From NCBI RefSeq assembly GCF_900177425.1, contig NZ_LT840184.1, positions 5,541,189 to 5,605,188 on the forward strand: a stretch of DNA of 64,000 nucleotides. Reading direction: 5' to 3'. Under the pieces are notes generated by a model, which saw only the letters and a program-made list of their open reading frames with translations, ran no database searches and was not told where the DNA came from. This document shows, one piece after another, positions 36,282-45,659 of the stretch. How positions within the stretch are numbered: position 1 is the stretch's first letter; every line of letters begins with the position of its first letter. A program made the translations under genes and the position numbers. Origin of the DNA: Paenibacillus uliginis N3/975. GTDB lineage: Bacteria; Bacillota; Bacilli; Paenibacillales; Paenibacillaceae.

Positions 36282-36374
36282 CTTTTAACATATGGCGGGA
36301 TACCCGCATTTACATACACTGTTACGCTAATTGCGCAAACTTTTTCCAACTTCTTACTTCTTACTCCATACTTC

Positions 36375-37661
36375 TTACTTCGTTTTCAGACTAGCCCAAG
36401 ACTGTTCCAATGCCTCGAACAGTTGAGTTTTGTCCACATTGCCTGCGACATACCCCTGCATTTGGCTACCGAATTCGTTCATACCGCCATCAGGGAATTT
36501 GTTGAATTCCCAAGAAAGTGCTTTACCTTCCTGGCTGTATTTCATAACATCGCTTCCCAGATCGCCAAGCAGCTCCTTATTCGCTTCAATGGATTTGAAA
36601 GCCGGAATGAATTTAAAGTCTTCTGCGATATATTTCTTACCTGTCTCAGAAGTTACTAGCCAGTTCAGGAATTCTTTTGCTTCATCCTTCATCTTAGAGT
36701 CCTTATTGACAACCCAGTTGTTAGGTACGCCGATTGGAAGCTTATCGTTCTGCTCTGCATTGTCGTTAATTGGCATCGGTAGGAAACCGATATTCAATTC
36801 CGGGTTGATGCCGTCAATCTGAACCTGTGTCCAGTTACCGTTTTGCGTCATAGCAGCTTCACCACTTGCAAATGTCGTAATTTCGGTATTATAGTCGGTT
36901 GTCAGCGGGTTCTTCTGTCCATATTTCAATGTCAAATCAAACAGTTTAGTCCACTCGTCAAGCACTGCATTACCGGCCATTTTCTCTTTGCCTTCGTTCA
37001 GACCTGTAACAAATGCATTTGGGTCCTTCTGATGGGCAAACCCGATGTTAAGCAGGTGGTTGGCCAAAATCCATGTTTCCTGATATCCGTTCACAAACGG
37101 TGTGATTCCGGCTGCTTGTAGCTTCTGAGCTGCTGCTTCCAACTCGGTCAACGTTTTAGGAAGCTCTGTAATCCCTGCCTTGGCAAACAGGTCTTTGTTA
37201 TAAATAAATCCATAACCTTCGATTGCCATTGGCTGACCATAAAGCTTGCCATCCTTCGTCATAGGCTCCTTCGCAACATCCACAACGTCACTTACCCATG
37301 GCTGGTCCGATAAATCTTCAAGCTTCTCAAACCAGGTATTCAGATCTCTGTAGCCGGCGACATTAAAGACGTCAGGCTGATCGCCGGAGGCAAATTTCGC
37401 TTTCAATGCAGCGCCGTAGTCCGAACCACCACCGACGGTCTGAATGTCCAGCTTGATGCCTGGATGCTCTTTCTCGTATTCTTCCTTCATTTTGTTCATG
37501 GCTTCAGCAATTTCCACTTTAAATTGGAAAATTTTCAGCGTCTTGGTTCCGCTTTGGCCTCCATCAGCCTCCTTGGTATCTTCCTTGGCACCGCCGCAGC
37601 CTGCCAGAAGAGTTGAAAATGCCAATACCATCACCAGCGCGAGCTTACTGTATTTCTTCAT
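36375..37661 (-). CDS. carbohydrate ABC transporter substrate-binding lipoprotein
   Basis: 428 residues from ATG 37661 (GGGAGG 8 nt upstream). Lipobox STLLAGCGG with cysteine near 22; the rest is a family 1 extracellular solute-binding protein (FKVEIAEAMNKMKEEYEK, QPMAIEGYGFIYNKDLFAKAG, ASGEAAMTQNGNW). It captures a sugar or oligosaccharide outside the cell for the two permeases encoded upstream. It has its own promoter and a cre site, so it can be made in excess over the permeases. The ATPase of this importer is not in the window; a shared MsmX-type ATPase is likely. Confidence 0.9.
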   Translation of the reverse strand: MKKYSKLALVMVLAFSTLLAGCGGAKEDTKEADGGQSGTKTLKIFQFKVEIAEAMNKMKEEYEKEHPGIKLDIQTVGGGSDYGAALKAKFASGDQPDVFNVAGYRDLNTWFEKLEDLSDQPWVSDVVDVAKEPMTKDGKLYGQPMAIEGYGFIYNKDLFAKAGITELPKTLTELEAAAQKLQAAGITPFVNGYQETWILANHLLNIGFAHQKDPNAFVTGLNEGKEKMAGNAVLDEWTKLFDLTLKYGQKNPLTTDYNTEITTFASGEAAMTQNGNWTQVQIDGINPELNIGFLPMPINDNAEQNDKLPIGVPNNWVVNKDSKMKDEAKEFLNWLVTSETGKKYIAEDFKFIPAFKSIEANKELLGDLGSDVMKYSQEGKALSWEFNKFPDGGMNEFGSQMQGYVAGNVDKTQLFEALEQSWASLKTK

Positions 37662-37704
37662 TTGTGAATCCTCCCTTTTGTGTTTGCTCAATTGAAGATG
37701 ATCA

Positions 37705-37720
37705 ATGATAACGCTTACTT
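37705..37720 (-). promoter_or_regulatory. cre site (CcpA) for the substrate-binding protein gene
   Basis: Leftward AAGTAAGCGTTATCAT matches the cre consensus WTGNAARCGNWWWCAW with one mismatch. It lies 5 bp downstream of the -10 box, over the start of transcription, and should mediate carbon catabolite repression. Confidence 0.7.
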
Positions 37721-37724
37721 TCTT

Positions 37725-37753
37725 AGTATAATAAACCTTTTCTTATATCATCA
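37725..37753 (-). promoter_or_regulatory. promoter of the substrate-binding protein gene
   Basis: -10 TATACT at 37725-37730; the -35 region (TGATGA, 37748-37753) is poor, which suggests an activator is needed, plausibly the AraC-type response regulator encoded at 41.4-43.1 kb. Confidence 0.5.
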
Positions 37754-37772
37754 GGTACGATATTGATATAAG
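37742..37772. repeat. inverted repeat upstream of the substrate-binding protein promoter
   Basis: Perfect 9-bp arms CTTATATCA/TGATATAAG with a 13-bp spacer overlap the weak -35 region; candidate activator site. Confidence 0.4.
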
Positions 37773-37800
37773 AGGGGGATGGAATTGACCAGTCCTGAAA

Positions 37801-38637
37801 TTACCCTTTAACCGCACCTGCAGTGATTCCTTCAATGATATATTTCTGCATTGCAAGGAAAAATATGATGACTGGCGTAATTCCGAGCACAAGGGCCGGC
37901 AGGGCCAGATCCCATTGTTTCGTATACTGCCCAAAGAAAGCAAAGGTTGCAATCGGAATGGTCCGTAGCTCGGCGGATGTCAGGATCAGGGACGGAAGCA
38001 GATAGTCATTCCAGATCCAAAGTGTGTTCAGAATGATAACCGTCACAAACATCGGCTTCATGAGCGGGAATACAACCCGGAAGAACACCCCGTAAGGACT
38101 TGACCCATCCACTGTTGCCGCTTCTTCGATTTCGAGTGGAATCGATTTTGTAAAGCCATGGAACAGGAACACGCTTAGCGGTACGCCAAATCCAAGATAA
38201 CATATAATGAGTCCATACAAGCTGTTGCTGAGCCCAATCGTTGACGTCACTTTCACTAGTGGAATCATAATAGATTGGAAAGGAATAACCATCGCCGCTA
38301 CAAACATCGCGAAGAGCAGCCGGTTAAACCGGGTATCGCGGCGTACCATCTGATAGGCTGTCATGGCGCTGAATAGAGCAAGAAGCAAATTGCTGACAAC
38401 CGTAACAACGAGCGAGTTCCAGAGCGCAGACGGGAATTTCGTAATGGTCCAGGCCCGAGAATAGTTGGTCCATTCAAAAACCGTCGGCAACCCTGCAGAA
38501 TCCGTTAGCAGCTCGCCGAACGATTTAACCGAGTTCACGAACAGGAAGTAGAACGGAACCAGAAAGATCAAACCGACCAGAATCATCATAATTTCAGTAA
38601 ATAAGGTGCCAGTACGGTATTTTTTGATCGTGTCCAT
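37801..38637 (-). CDS. carbohydrate ABC transporter permease (MalG/LacG type)
   Basis: 278 residues, six membrane helices, with the ATPase-contact EAA loop EEAATVDGSSPYGVFFRVVFP near 190-210. It begins within the stop codon of the partner permease gene (TGATG), so the two are coupled. Confidence 0.92.
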   Translation of the reverse strand: MDTIKKYRTGTLFTEIMMILVGLIFLVPFYFLFVNSVKSFGELLTDSAGLPTVFEWTNYSRAWTITKFPSALWNSLVVTVVSNLLLALFSAMTAYQMVRRDTRFNRLLFAMFVAAMVIPFQSIMIPLVKVTSTIGLSNSLYGLIICYLGFGVPLSVFLFHGFTKSIPLEIEEAATVDGSSPYGVFFRVVFPLMKPMFVTVIILNTLWIWNDYLLPSLILTSAELRTIPIATFAFFGQYTKQWDLALPALVLGITPVIIFFLAMQKYIIEGITAGAVKG

Positions 38638-39518
38638 CAGGCTTCGACCTCCTTGCTTTTCGTGAATCGAACCTGCAAACTTGTAATAATGGCTACTACC
38701 AAGAAGAAGATAACTGCTTTGGCGGTACCAAGTCCAAGACGATTGTTCGTAAAGGCTTCATTGTAAATATTCATAGCAACCGATTCGGTGGAGCCGAACG
38801 GTCCGCCCTTCGTCAGGGACAAGTTCAGGTCAAACATTTTGAAGGACCAGGAAATAGCCAGGAACAAACAAACCGTGACAGCTGGCATAACGAGCGGTAG
38901 AATGATAGACCGGAGCACTTGTCCGCGGCTTGCGCCGTCGATCTCGGCCGCTTCCAAAATGTCCTTCGGCACGTTGTTGAGCGATGAGATGTAGATAACC
39001 ATAAGGTAACCGGCTGTCTGCCACACGAACACAATGACAATCGCCCAGAAAGCCGTTCCCTTTGTACCGAGCCATGGGAGTGTAAAGAAGGGAATGTCGG
39101 TCATATTGCCGATAGCTGCAAACCCTTTCACAAATATGAACTGCCAGATGAAACCGAGAAGCAAACCGCCGATCACGTTCGGCATAAAAAAGATGGTCCG
39201 GAGCACATTACGTGTCTTCAAAGGCTTCGTAAGCAAGTACGCCAGGGAAAACCCAAGCAAGTTCGTAAAGATAACACCCAGCACAGTAAAGCGAGTTGTA
39301 AACCAGAAAGCGTCGCGGAACTTCGGATCATTCGTAAAAATCGTAATAAAGTTGTCGAATCCGACCCACTCAACCTGTTCGGATACCCCGTTCCAATTCG
39401 TAAAAGAGTAATATAAACCGAGCAGGAATGGAATGATCATGATAAGGATGAAAAAAAATGTGGAGGGTCCCACGAAAATGAGCTGTTGAATCCAACCTGA
39501 TGCTTTTTTCCGTTTCAT
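38637..39518 (-). CDS. carbohydrate ABC transporter permease (MalF/UgpA type)
   Basis: 293 residues from ATG 39518 (GGGGGAG 6 nt upstream). Six or more membrane helices and the EAA loop LEAAEIDGASRGQVLRSIILP near 200. First gene of the importer operon, divergent from the sensor kinase gene, a typical layout for YesMN-controlled sugar uptake. Confidence 0.92.
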   Translation of the reverse strand: MKRKKASGWIQQLIFVGPSTFFFILIMIIPFLLGLYYSFTNWNGVSEQVEWVGFDNFITIFTNDPKFRDAFWFTTRFTVLGVIFTNLLGFSLAYLLTKPLKTRNVLRTIFFMPNVIGGLLLGFIWQFIFVKGFAAIGNMTDIPFFTLPWLGTKGTAFWAIVIVFVWQTAGYLMVIYISSLNNVPKDILEAAEIDGASRGQVLRSIILPLVMPAVTVCLFLAISWSFKMFDLNLSLTKGGPFGSTESVAMNIYNEAFTNNRLGLGTAKAVIFFLVVAIITSLQVRFTKSKEVEA

Positions 39519-39666
39519 CCTGATCTCCCCCTTTTCTTTTTCGTTTTTGTAGTATGTAATGCAATTATGCGATAACAGAAAGACTATAAACACAGAGGAT
39601 CATGAACCGATAGGAGTAAAATATTGACCTGATCATTTGTCCTACATAAAAGTCTGAGGTGACCCT

Positions 39667-41442
39667 ATGAAAGTCCGGAGTATCCGTACCCGTCTTATTC
39701 AGTTCATGCTTGCCATAACAACCATTCCACTGCTTCTGTCGCTAATGATCACATGGATGCACACTCGGGAGTCCGTCAAGGAACAGACTGTGAATGAGAA
39801 TGTGCGGTTGATTTATCAAGGAAAAACAAACCTGACCAACTATTTGAACAACATCAACCGTGCTTCCCTGTCCATATACTCCGACAATCACTTTCTTCTC
39901 AATCTGGTACTGAGTCCGGACAACTACCGGGTGGTAGCGGAATTGTATACCACGCTCCAATCCATCTTAAACACGAATTCGGATATTCATCAGATTTACA
40001 TGCACAACAATCTCTCCGGCCAATCGACTCAAATTACGAGCGGCGTTCCCCGCCGAGAGTTTCGTACAGAGCCGTTCCGTCGCCTGGAGCAGTTCGGTCA
40101 TGGCGACACCGCTATTGAGCCTGTTCATATGAGCCACAGTTACGGCTTCTCTTACCGGCCAGCTGATCTCGCTAGTCTTCCGGTATTTACGTTCTATCGT
40201 TCGATTACCAATATACCGTCTAGCAAACAGCTAGCCTTGATGGCCATCGATGTGAAACTGGACAGTGTAACGGAGATCTGTGAGCAGCTCTATGCTGCAG
40301 GAGAGGAACAATTCTACTTGATTGATGATACAGGCCTTGTGATATATAGCGGAAATCCCGATGAGATTGGGACAACGTTAAAAGATCAAGCTTTAATGGA
40401 TGAGATTTCAGACAAAAAAGGTGGGTATTTTGACGGTAGCAACGCGATGAACATTTATGAAAAACTGGATGTGACCTTTGCTCCATGGACGTTGGTGAAG
40501 CAAATTCCACACCAATCCTTGTACAAAAATTCAACGGAGCTGACAAGTATCAATCTGATCATTGCCTTGCTGGCACTCCTAACCGTCATTTTCGGAACAC
40601 TGTGGATTTCAATACGTATTACACAACCAATTAAACAACTTGCAAGCTATATGAATCAGGTACAGACCGGTCGACTGGACGTTGAGATTGATGTGAAGAG
40701 CCCGGATGAGATTGGTGCATTGGCCCGCCGATTCCGTCAGATGATGGATACCATTAACAACCTGATTCTTAAGGAATACAGACTCGAACTTGCCAATAAA
40801 ACGAACCAGCTCAAGGCGCTTCAAGCTCAGATCGATCCTCATTTTTTGTACAATTCCCTGCAATCGATCGGCACATTGGCCCTTCAAAATAACGTTCCGC
40901 GAATCTATTCGTTGCTCTCTTCTCTCGCCAACATCATGAGGTATAACATGCGCAACAGTGAGGCCATGGTTACACTGAGAGATGAACTAAACCACCTTGA
41001 GTTATACCTTGAACTGCAGAAAGAGAGATTTGGTGACCAGCTCGAAGTCGTATGGGATATTGAACCGGATACCCTGAGCGCTCCCGTTCCCAAGATGATC
41101 CTGCAGCCTATCGTTGAAAATTATTTCAAGCATGGCATGGACAATCGTTCGGATACCGGACGCCTGTCGGTATCTGCGAAGGTTACTGAAGAACATCGAT
41201 TAATCATCAGGATAGAAAACACAGGAACTTCTATCGATACAGACGAGCTGTTAAAGCTCCAGAAGCTGCTCCAACATGCCGCCGGACATGAGGAAATAGA
41301 TAACGGCTATTCTATCGGACTAAACAACGTGCTGATGAGACTCAATCTGTATTCCGACAATTCCGCGCTGCTCTCCATCGAGAATGTGGAGCCGCACGGC
41401 GTTGCAGTCACTTTAGAAATCAACGCATGGGGAGTGAAATAA
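39667..41442 (+). CDS. sensor histidine kinase, YesM type
   Basis: 591 residues. A membrane helix (about 12-32), an extracytoplasmic Cache-like sensor (33-295), a second helix (about 298-320), HAMP linker (about 320-370), then a His_kinase domain with the phosphoacceptor in QAQIDPHFLYNSLQ (histidine near 391) and an ATPase domain (PKMILQPIVENYFKHG; GYSIGLNNVLMRL). Probably senses extracellular sugar or the loaded binding protein and phosphorylates the adjacent regulator. A weak promoter (TTGACC, 17 bp, TAAAAG) ends close to 39650. Confidence 0.92.
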   Translation: MKVRSIRTRLIQFMLAITTIPLLLSLMITWMHTRESVKEQTVNENVRLIYQGKTNLTNYLNNINRASLSIYSDNHFLLNLVLSPDNYRVVAELYTTLQSILNTNSDIHQIYMHNNLSGQSTQITSGVPRREFRTEPFRRLEQFGHGDTAIEPVHMSHSYGFSYRPADLASLPVFTFYRSITNIPSSKQLALMAIDVKLDSVTEICEQLYAAGEEQFYLIDDTGLVIYSGNPDEIGTTLKDQALMDEISDKKGGYFDGSNAMNIYEKLDVTFAPWTLVKQIPHQSLYKNSTELTSINLIIALLALLTVIFGTLWISIRITQPIKQLASYMNQVQTGRLDVEIDVKSPDEIGALARRFRQMMDTINNLILKEYRLELANKTNQLKALQAQIDPHFLYNSLQSIGTLALQNNVPRIYSLLSSLANIMRYNMRNSEAMVTLRDELNHLELYLELQKERFGDQLEVVWDIEPDTLSAPVPKMILQPIVENYFKHGMDNRSDTGRLSVSAKVTEEHRLIIRIENTGTSIDTDELLKLQKLLQHAAGHEEIDNGYSIGLNNVLMRLNLYSDNSALLSIENVEPHGVAVTLEINAWGVK

Positions 41443-43065
41443 GTGATGAAAGCAATAATTGTTGATGATGAAAAGCATGTCAGGGAAGCCATTCAACTGT
41501 TAGCGGATTGGAAAAAACACGGTATCACAGAAATACTCCAAGCCGCTGACGGTGAAGAAGCTGTGGAATTAATCCGTGAGCATTCGCCCCAGATTGTCAT
41601 GACCGATATGCGGATGCCACGAAAGAACGGCGCTGAACTGCTGACCTGGCTGTATACCGATATGCCTGATGTTAAAGTGCTCGTCATCAGTGGTTATGAC
41701 GACTTTGAATATGTTCGCCATACGATCCGCTATGGGGGTATGGATTATATTCTCAAACCTGTGGATCCCGCCGCTTTGAACGAGGCGCTGGAAAAGGCAG
41801 CCACAGCCTGGCACCGTGACGAGGAAAAACGCCGCCTGAGTACAATCCAGGAGATTGAAATGAATCAAATGAAGCCTCTTTATATGGACCGCCTCTGGAC
41901 AAACCTCATCACCGGTAGAGGAAACAAATATCAGCTGGTGGAACAGCTTAGAGATCGGAATTCACTCGCGATTCATGTCAACGCCTGCTCCGTAGCCGTG
42001 ATCAGTGATATGCACTTCGACAAGGAGCTGCTAGCCAAATTCCGCAACCGGCGTGATCTCCTTGCCTTTACCCTGATTAATATTTGCGCGGAGCTGCTGA
42101 AGCTTAAGGGCGCAGCTTTCCGGCACATGGATAAACCGGGCACAATCATCATTCTGTGCTGGGATACGGTCGTTCCTTTTTCTTCGATCCTTAGCCGGAT
42201 TAATGACGGAATTTATGCCACGCTTCACCGCCGCGTCCATTTCGGCACCGAAAATACAATGAAGTTCCCTGAAGAACTTCCAAGGGCCTATCAAGATGCC
42301 GAACAAGCACTGTGGAGCCGCAATCTGTTGGACAGAAATTCCCGTATTCACAGCGGCTGCTGTGTTGAAAGCAGCGGCGCCAGAACATTAAGACTTGCCT
42401 CCTATGAGGAGAAATTCCGGCTGGCTGCACTAAGTGGCAGTAAAGAACAGATTGAATCCGCAGCTGATCAATGGCTGAACGAAGTGCGTCAGCGGGGGGC
42501 TTTATCTCCCGAGCATCTGACACGGTGGAATTCGGAATGGGATTGGCTCCAGCATCACTGGACTGAACCTGAAGTCATCGGAGGACAAACACCTGAGGAG
42601 GATGCTGAGATTTCACAGGACCTCCCTTCCCCACTTCCATTGGATAAAGAAGGACTGCTCTCTTGGGATATTTGGAGACAGCAGATTACGGGACGAATTC
42701 AATCTGCTTCGAGGGTTATGACACAGATTCATGCCAAGGAGAACCATATCATCCATGATATCGCCAGGTATTTGGAGCATTCGTACCATGAGGAAATATC
42801 GTTGCAGGATATTGCCTCCCGCTTCTTTTTGAGCCGGGAATACATATCCCGCAAATTCAGACAGGAATTCGGCGTTACTCTGTCCGATTTTCTGGGCCGC
42901 ATCCGGATCGATAAAGCCAAAATGCTGCTCTTGAATCCTCATCTACGGATTGCCCAAATTGCCGAGATGGTCGGATATCAGGATGAGAAATATTTCAGCA
43001 AAGTGTTCAAGAAGCTTGAAGGGCAACCCCCTAATGATTACCGGAAGGAAAGGGCATCAGAGTAA
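41443..43065 (+). CDS. AraC-type response regulator, YesN type
   Basis: 540 residues. A receiver domain (1-120; VDDEK, phosphoacceptor Asp in IVMTDMRMP, lysine in YILKPVD), a long middle region, and a C-terminal AraC double helix-turn-helix (about 435-538; SLQDIASRFFLSREYISRKF, KVFKKLEGQPPNDYRK). GTG 41443 and ATG 41446 both possible, GGAG 8 nt before the GTG. Expected to activate the divergent importer genes. Confidence 0.92.
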   Translation: MMKAIIVDDEKHVREAIQLLADWKKHGITEILQAADGEEAVELIREHSPQIVMTDMRMPRKNGAELLTWLYTDMPDVKVLVISGYDDFEYVRHTIRYGGMDYILKPVDPAALNEALEKAATAWHRDEEKRRLSTIQEIEMNQMKPLYMDRLWTNLITGRGNKYQLVEQLRDRNSLAIHVNACSVAVISDMHFDKELLAKFRNRRDLLAFTLINICAELLKLKGAAFRHMDKPGTIIILCWDTVVPFSSILSRINDGIYATLHRRVHFGTENTMKFPEELPRAYQDAEQALWSRNLLDRNSRIHSGCCVESSGARTLRLASYEEKFRLAALSGSKEQIESAADQWLNEVRQRGALSPEHLTRWNSEWDWLQHHWTEPEVIGGQTPEEDAEISQDLPSPLPLDKEGLLSWDIWRQQITGRIQSASRVMTQIHAKENHIIHDIARYLEHSYHEEISLQDIASRFFLSREYISRKFRQEFGVTLSDFLGRIRIDKAKMLLLNPHLRIAQIAEMVGYQDEKYFSKVFKKLEGQPPNDYRKERASE

Positions 43066-43192
43066 GCTTCTCGATCAGGTTACAGGCTTGATTTCAGATG
43101 AATTGGGTATATTCAATAATAACGATAGAAATGTTGAGTTGCAGAGTTTATCCATTTATACAATGATCTGAGGCTGTATAGGAGGAGATAGG

Positions 43193-43951
43193 ATGTACCG
43201 AACCAACCCTTTTCGTTGGTGGAACGTATTGGCTTTTGCTGCCGTCATCACTGTTAATGTCCTTTCCCATCTGCTGCCGCTCGGCGGCAAAACAACAAAA
43301 CAAATTTCAGACCAATATTATATTTACATAACCCCTGCCGGTTACGCGTTTACGATCTGGTCCTTGATCTATGTACTTTTAGCCGGGTTTATTTTCTATC
43401 AGCTGCGCAGAGATACCGGGACACGCGACTCCGTTGAAGATATAGGCATATGGTTTATTCTCAGCTGTATATTCAATATCGCTTGGCTCTTTCTGTGGCA
43501 TTACCTCTACATCGAATGGTCGGTGGGGATCATGCTGCTGTTGGTGCTGTCGGTCTTGGTCATATACCGCAAGACACGCAGCATTCATTATCCGACAACC
43601 GGAGAAACGCTATTTGTAAAGCTGCCGTTTAGCATCTATCTTGGCTGGGTATGCGCCGCTTTTGTGGTCAACGTTGGAATTGTCATTCATAAAAACGGCT
43701 GGTCCCCTATCGGATTAACCGAGCTCGGCTGGAGCATTACCCTTCTGTGTATTGGAGCTGTTCTAGCTATACTGATCAGCCGACATTACCGCGACAGCAT
43801 TCTTCCGCTGGTGTTCGTCTGGGCTTATTTGGCGATTTCTATCGAGCATAAGGACGTGGATAAGATTTTGCTCTCTTCATTTATTCTGGCTGCCATTCTG
43901 TTCATTTACGCGATATGGCTCTTCTTTGCCCGAAATAGAGAACGGGATTAA
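43193..43951 (+). CDS. TspO/MBR-like tryptophan-rich membrane protein
   Basis: 252 residues, about seven membrane helices. TPAGYAFTIWSLIYVLLAG and FILSCIFNIAWLFLWHY resemble the TspO/MBR (tryptophan-rich sensory protein) helices 1 and 3, but the protein is longer than a standard 150-residue TspO. GGAGGAG precedes the ATG. Function unknown; TspO relatives bind porphyrins. Confidence 0.7.
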   Translation: MYRTNPFRWWNVLAFAAVITVNVLSHLLPLGGKTTKQISDQYYIYITPAGYAFTIWSLIYVLLAGFIFYQLRRDTGTRDSVEDIGIWFILSCIFNIAWLFLWHYLYIEWSVGIMLLLVLSVLVIYRKTRSIHYPTTGETLFVKLPFSIYLGWVCAAFVVNVGIVIHKNGWSPIGLTELGWSITLLCIGAVLAILISRHYRDSILPLVFVWAYLAISIEHKDVDKILLSSFILAAILFIYAIWLFFARNRERD

Positions 43952-44004
43952 CCTTGGTATTGAGGCAGCGCTTGACAATAGTAGCAATCCATATGATTTA
44001 AGGA

Positions 44005-44025
44005 TTGTTGTAAAATTTACAACAA
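44005..44025. repeat. perfect palindrome between convergent genes
   Basis: TTGTTGTAAA-A-TTTACAACAA: 10-bp perfect arms with a 1-bp centre. It abuts the terminator stem and lies between the TspO-like gene and ridA, which converge here. Confidence 0.6.
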
Positions 44026-44082
44026 AAAGCTGCCCCACTCTTTGGACCCTTACGGGATCCTCGAGTAGGACAGCTTTTTTTT
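44024..44082. terminator. bidirectional terminator between convergent genes
   Basis: Outer stem AAAAGCTG/CAGCTTTT with an inner CACTC/GAGT pairing, flanked by A-run and T-run, serving the rightward TspO-like gene and leftward ridA. Confidence 0.8.
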
Positions 44083-44095
44083 CGGCTGACTGTTC

Positions 44096-44476
44096 TTATT
44101 TCTTAACTGCAATGACCTCGATTTCTACAAGTCCGTCCTTCGGAAGACGGGCTACCTCTACCGCACTACGCGCTGGATACGGCTCTGCAAAAAAGCTTCC
44201 GTACACCTCATTCATCGCGGCAAAATCATTCATGTCTTTCAGGAAAACCGTCGTCTTAACGACCTGATCAAGCGTTGTGCCTGCGGCTTCCAGAATCGCC
44301 CGTACATTACTGAGGGAGTACCGGGTCTGTTCAGCAACTCCTTCGCCAAATTGTCCTGTCTCCGGGTTTAACCCCAGTTGGCCGGAAGTATACACAAACC
44401 CTCCGATTTCTACACCCTGGCTGTAGGGTCCAATGGCTCCAGGAGCCTTTGTGGTGGATAGAATATTTTTCGTCAT
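44096..44476 (-). CDS. ridA: RidA family deaminase
   Basis: 126 residues. Family features: IGPYSQGVEIGGFVYTSGQL at the N-terminus, the active-site arginine in YPARSAVEVARLPKDGLVEIE. RidA hydrolyses reactive enamine/imine intermediates from amino-acid metabolism, preventing damage to PLP enzymes. GAGGGG precedes the ATG. Confidence 0.93.
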   Translation of the reverse strand: MTKNILSTTKAPGAIGPYSQGVEIGGFVYTSGQLGLNPETGQFGEGVAEQTRYSLSNVRAILEAAGTTLDQVVKTTVFLKDMNDFAAMNEVYGSFFAEPYPARSAVEVARLPKDGLVEIEVIAVKK

Positions 44477-44530
44477 ATGTATTCCCCTCTCTTTAGACTA
44501 TCTAGGTCCTATGTAATAATTACCGGGTTG

Positions 44531-45193
44531 TTACTCACCCAGAACATGGATAACTTCGTTAGGATATATATGATTTCCTCTTGTATCGGTCATGGAAATA
44601 TTAACCATAGACTTGGCGACTTTGACAGCTGGCACTGCACGATACGGAGCGAGTCGTCCCTTAAAGGCAAAATCCAGCTTTGTCATCAGCACAGAAGCAA
44701 CTCCCTCACCCAAGCGACTCTCATCCCGGTTGCCTAGCAGCAGTGATGGACGGAAGAGATGAAGCCCCTGAAACCGAAGTCTGCACAGCTCTTCTTCCAT
44801 TTCTCCCTTAACTCGGCTGTAAAAGGTTCTGGCTTTCGGATCGGCACCAACGCTGCTTACGGCCAGAAATTGACCAACCTGTGCCCCCTTGGCCAGCTTG
44901 GCGCCGGCAAGGACATATTCGAGATCCACCTTTCGGAACTGTTTTTGCGAGCCAGCTTTTTTGATCGTTGTTCCCAGACAGCTGAATACACTGTGAACTC
45001 CGGTAAACGCGTCTTCATACTGCTCCAGCTTGTCCCAATCCGTCTGTATCACGGTCAGTTTGGGATGGACGATATCTGGCGGACGTCTGACAAGGAGCCG
45101 CACCTCGTCAATACCTTCACGACTCAGCAGCTCCTCCGTCACATGACGTCCTACCAGTCCCGTGGCTCCCATAACGAGTGACGTCATCCCCAT
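44531..45193 (-). CDS. NAD(P)-binding oxidoreductase-like protein
   Basis: 220 residues from ATG 45193 (GGGGGAG 5 nt upstream; ATG 45187 also possible). An N-terminal Rossmann motif (VMGATGLVGRHV) and the segments FSCLGTTIKKAGSQKQFRKVD and AVSSVGADPKARTFYSRVKG are typical of the atypical-SDR family related to HTATIP2/TIP30. Reaction unknown. The frame continues upstream to 45418 without a ribosome site. Confidence 0.8.
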   Translation of the reverse strand: MGMTSLVMGATGLVGRHVTEELLSREGIDEVRLLVRRPPDIVHPKLTVIQTDWDKLEQYEDAFTGVHSVFSCLGTTIKKAGSQKQFRKVDLEYVLAGAKLAKGAQVGQFLAVSSVGADPKARTFYSRVKGEMEEELCRLRFQGLHLFRPSLLLGNRDESRLGEGVASVLMTKLDFAFKGRLAPYRAVPAVKVAKSMVNISMTDTRGNHIYPNEVIHVLGE

Positions 45194-45488
45194 GGAAGCT
45201 CCCCCTTTTTCACGAGTATTAATTGATATGGGTTCTTCGTTAATACTTATATTCTTATAAGTGGTACGAATGTATGTCGTCGAATGTATGTCGCACGAAG
45301 CACTTTTCGTCCAAGTGTCAAAGCGGTCAGCAGCATAATAACGCCAACGAATGCCTGAAATCCTTACTGCTGCCAATGCGGCTTGTGCATAACTCTTACA
45401 GCCTTGATGAGGATACACTCCTTTGGTGACTTATAATGGCTGATTAAACTCTCTCTTTGACCCCATTCTACACCCGGATTACCCCCTG
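45194..45488. other. gene-free interval
   Basis: About 300 bp with no gene. A leftward frame that would extend the oxidoreductase shows no protein-like composition. Contains a small direct repeat (CGAATGTATGTCG, twice near 45268-45293). Confidence 0.4.
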
Positions 45489-45659
45489 TCAATACGGCTG
45501 AAAAAATAATTGTGACGTTACTTCGAGTACGATATAAAGGCAAGTGTAATGAGAAGTTGCTGCCAAGCCCTTACTGCTTACGACCTCTACGTTTCCATCA
45601 AAAAGATGAGCTAAATCACGGGTGATCGAGAGCCCAATTCCTGCCCGGCCATCGTTGCT
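45489..45659 (-). pseudogene. relic of a histidine kinase ATPase domain
   Basis: Leftward frame of 56 codons ending in TGA at 45489. It reads SNDGRAGIGLSITRDLAHLF followed by DGNVEVVSSKG, which is the G2 box and C-terminal end of a HATPase_c domain of a sensor kinase. Two stop codons sit directly upstream and no kinase body remains, so this is a decayed 3' end. Possible source: a sensor kinase gene that once lay here. Confidence 0.65.

Noticed and set aside
36054..36659. 201-codon rightward frame
   Set aside because: Runs through a repeat, a terminator and the antisense of the sugar-binding protein gene; no ribosome binding site.
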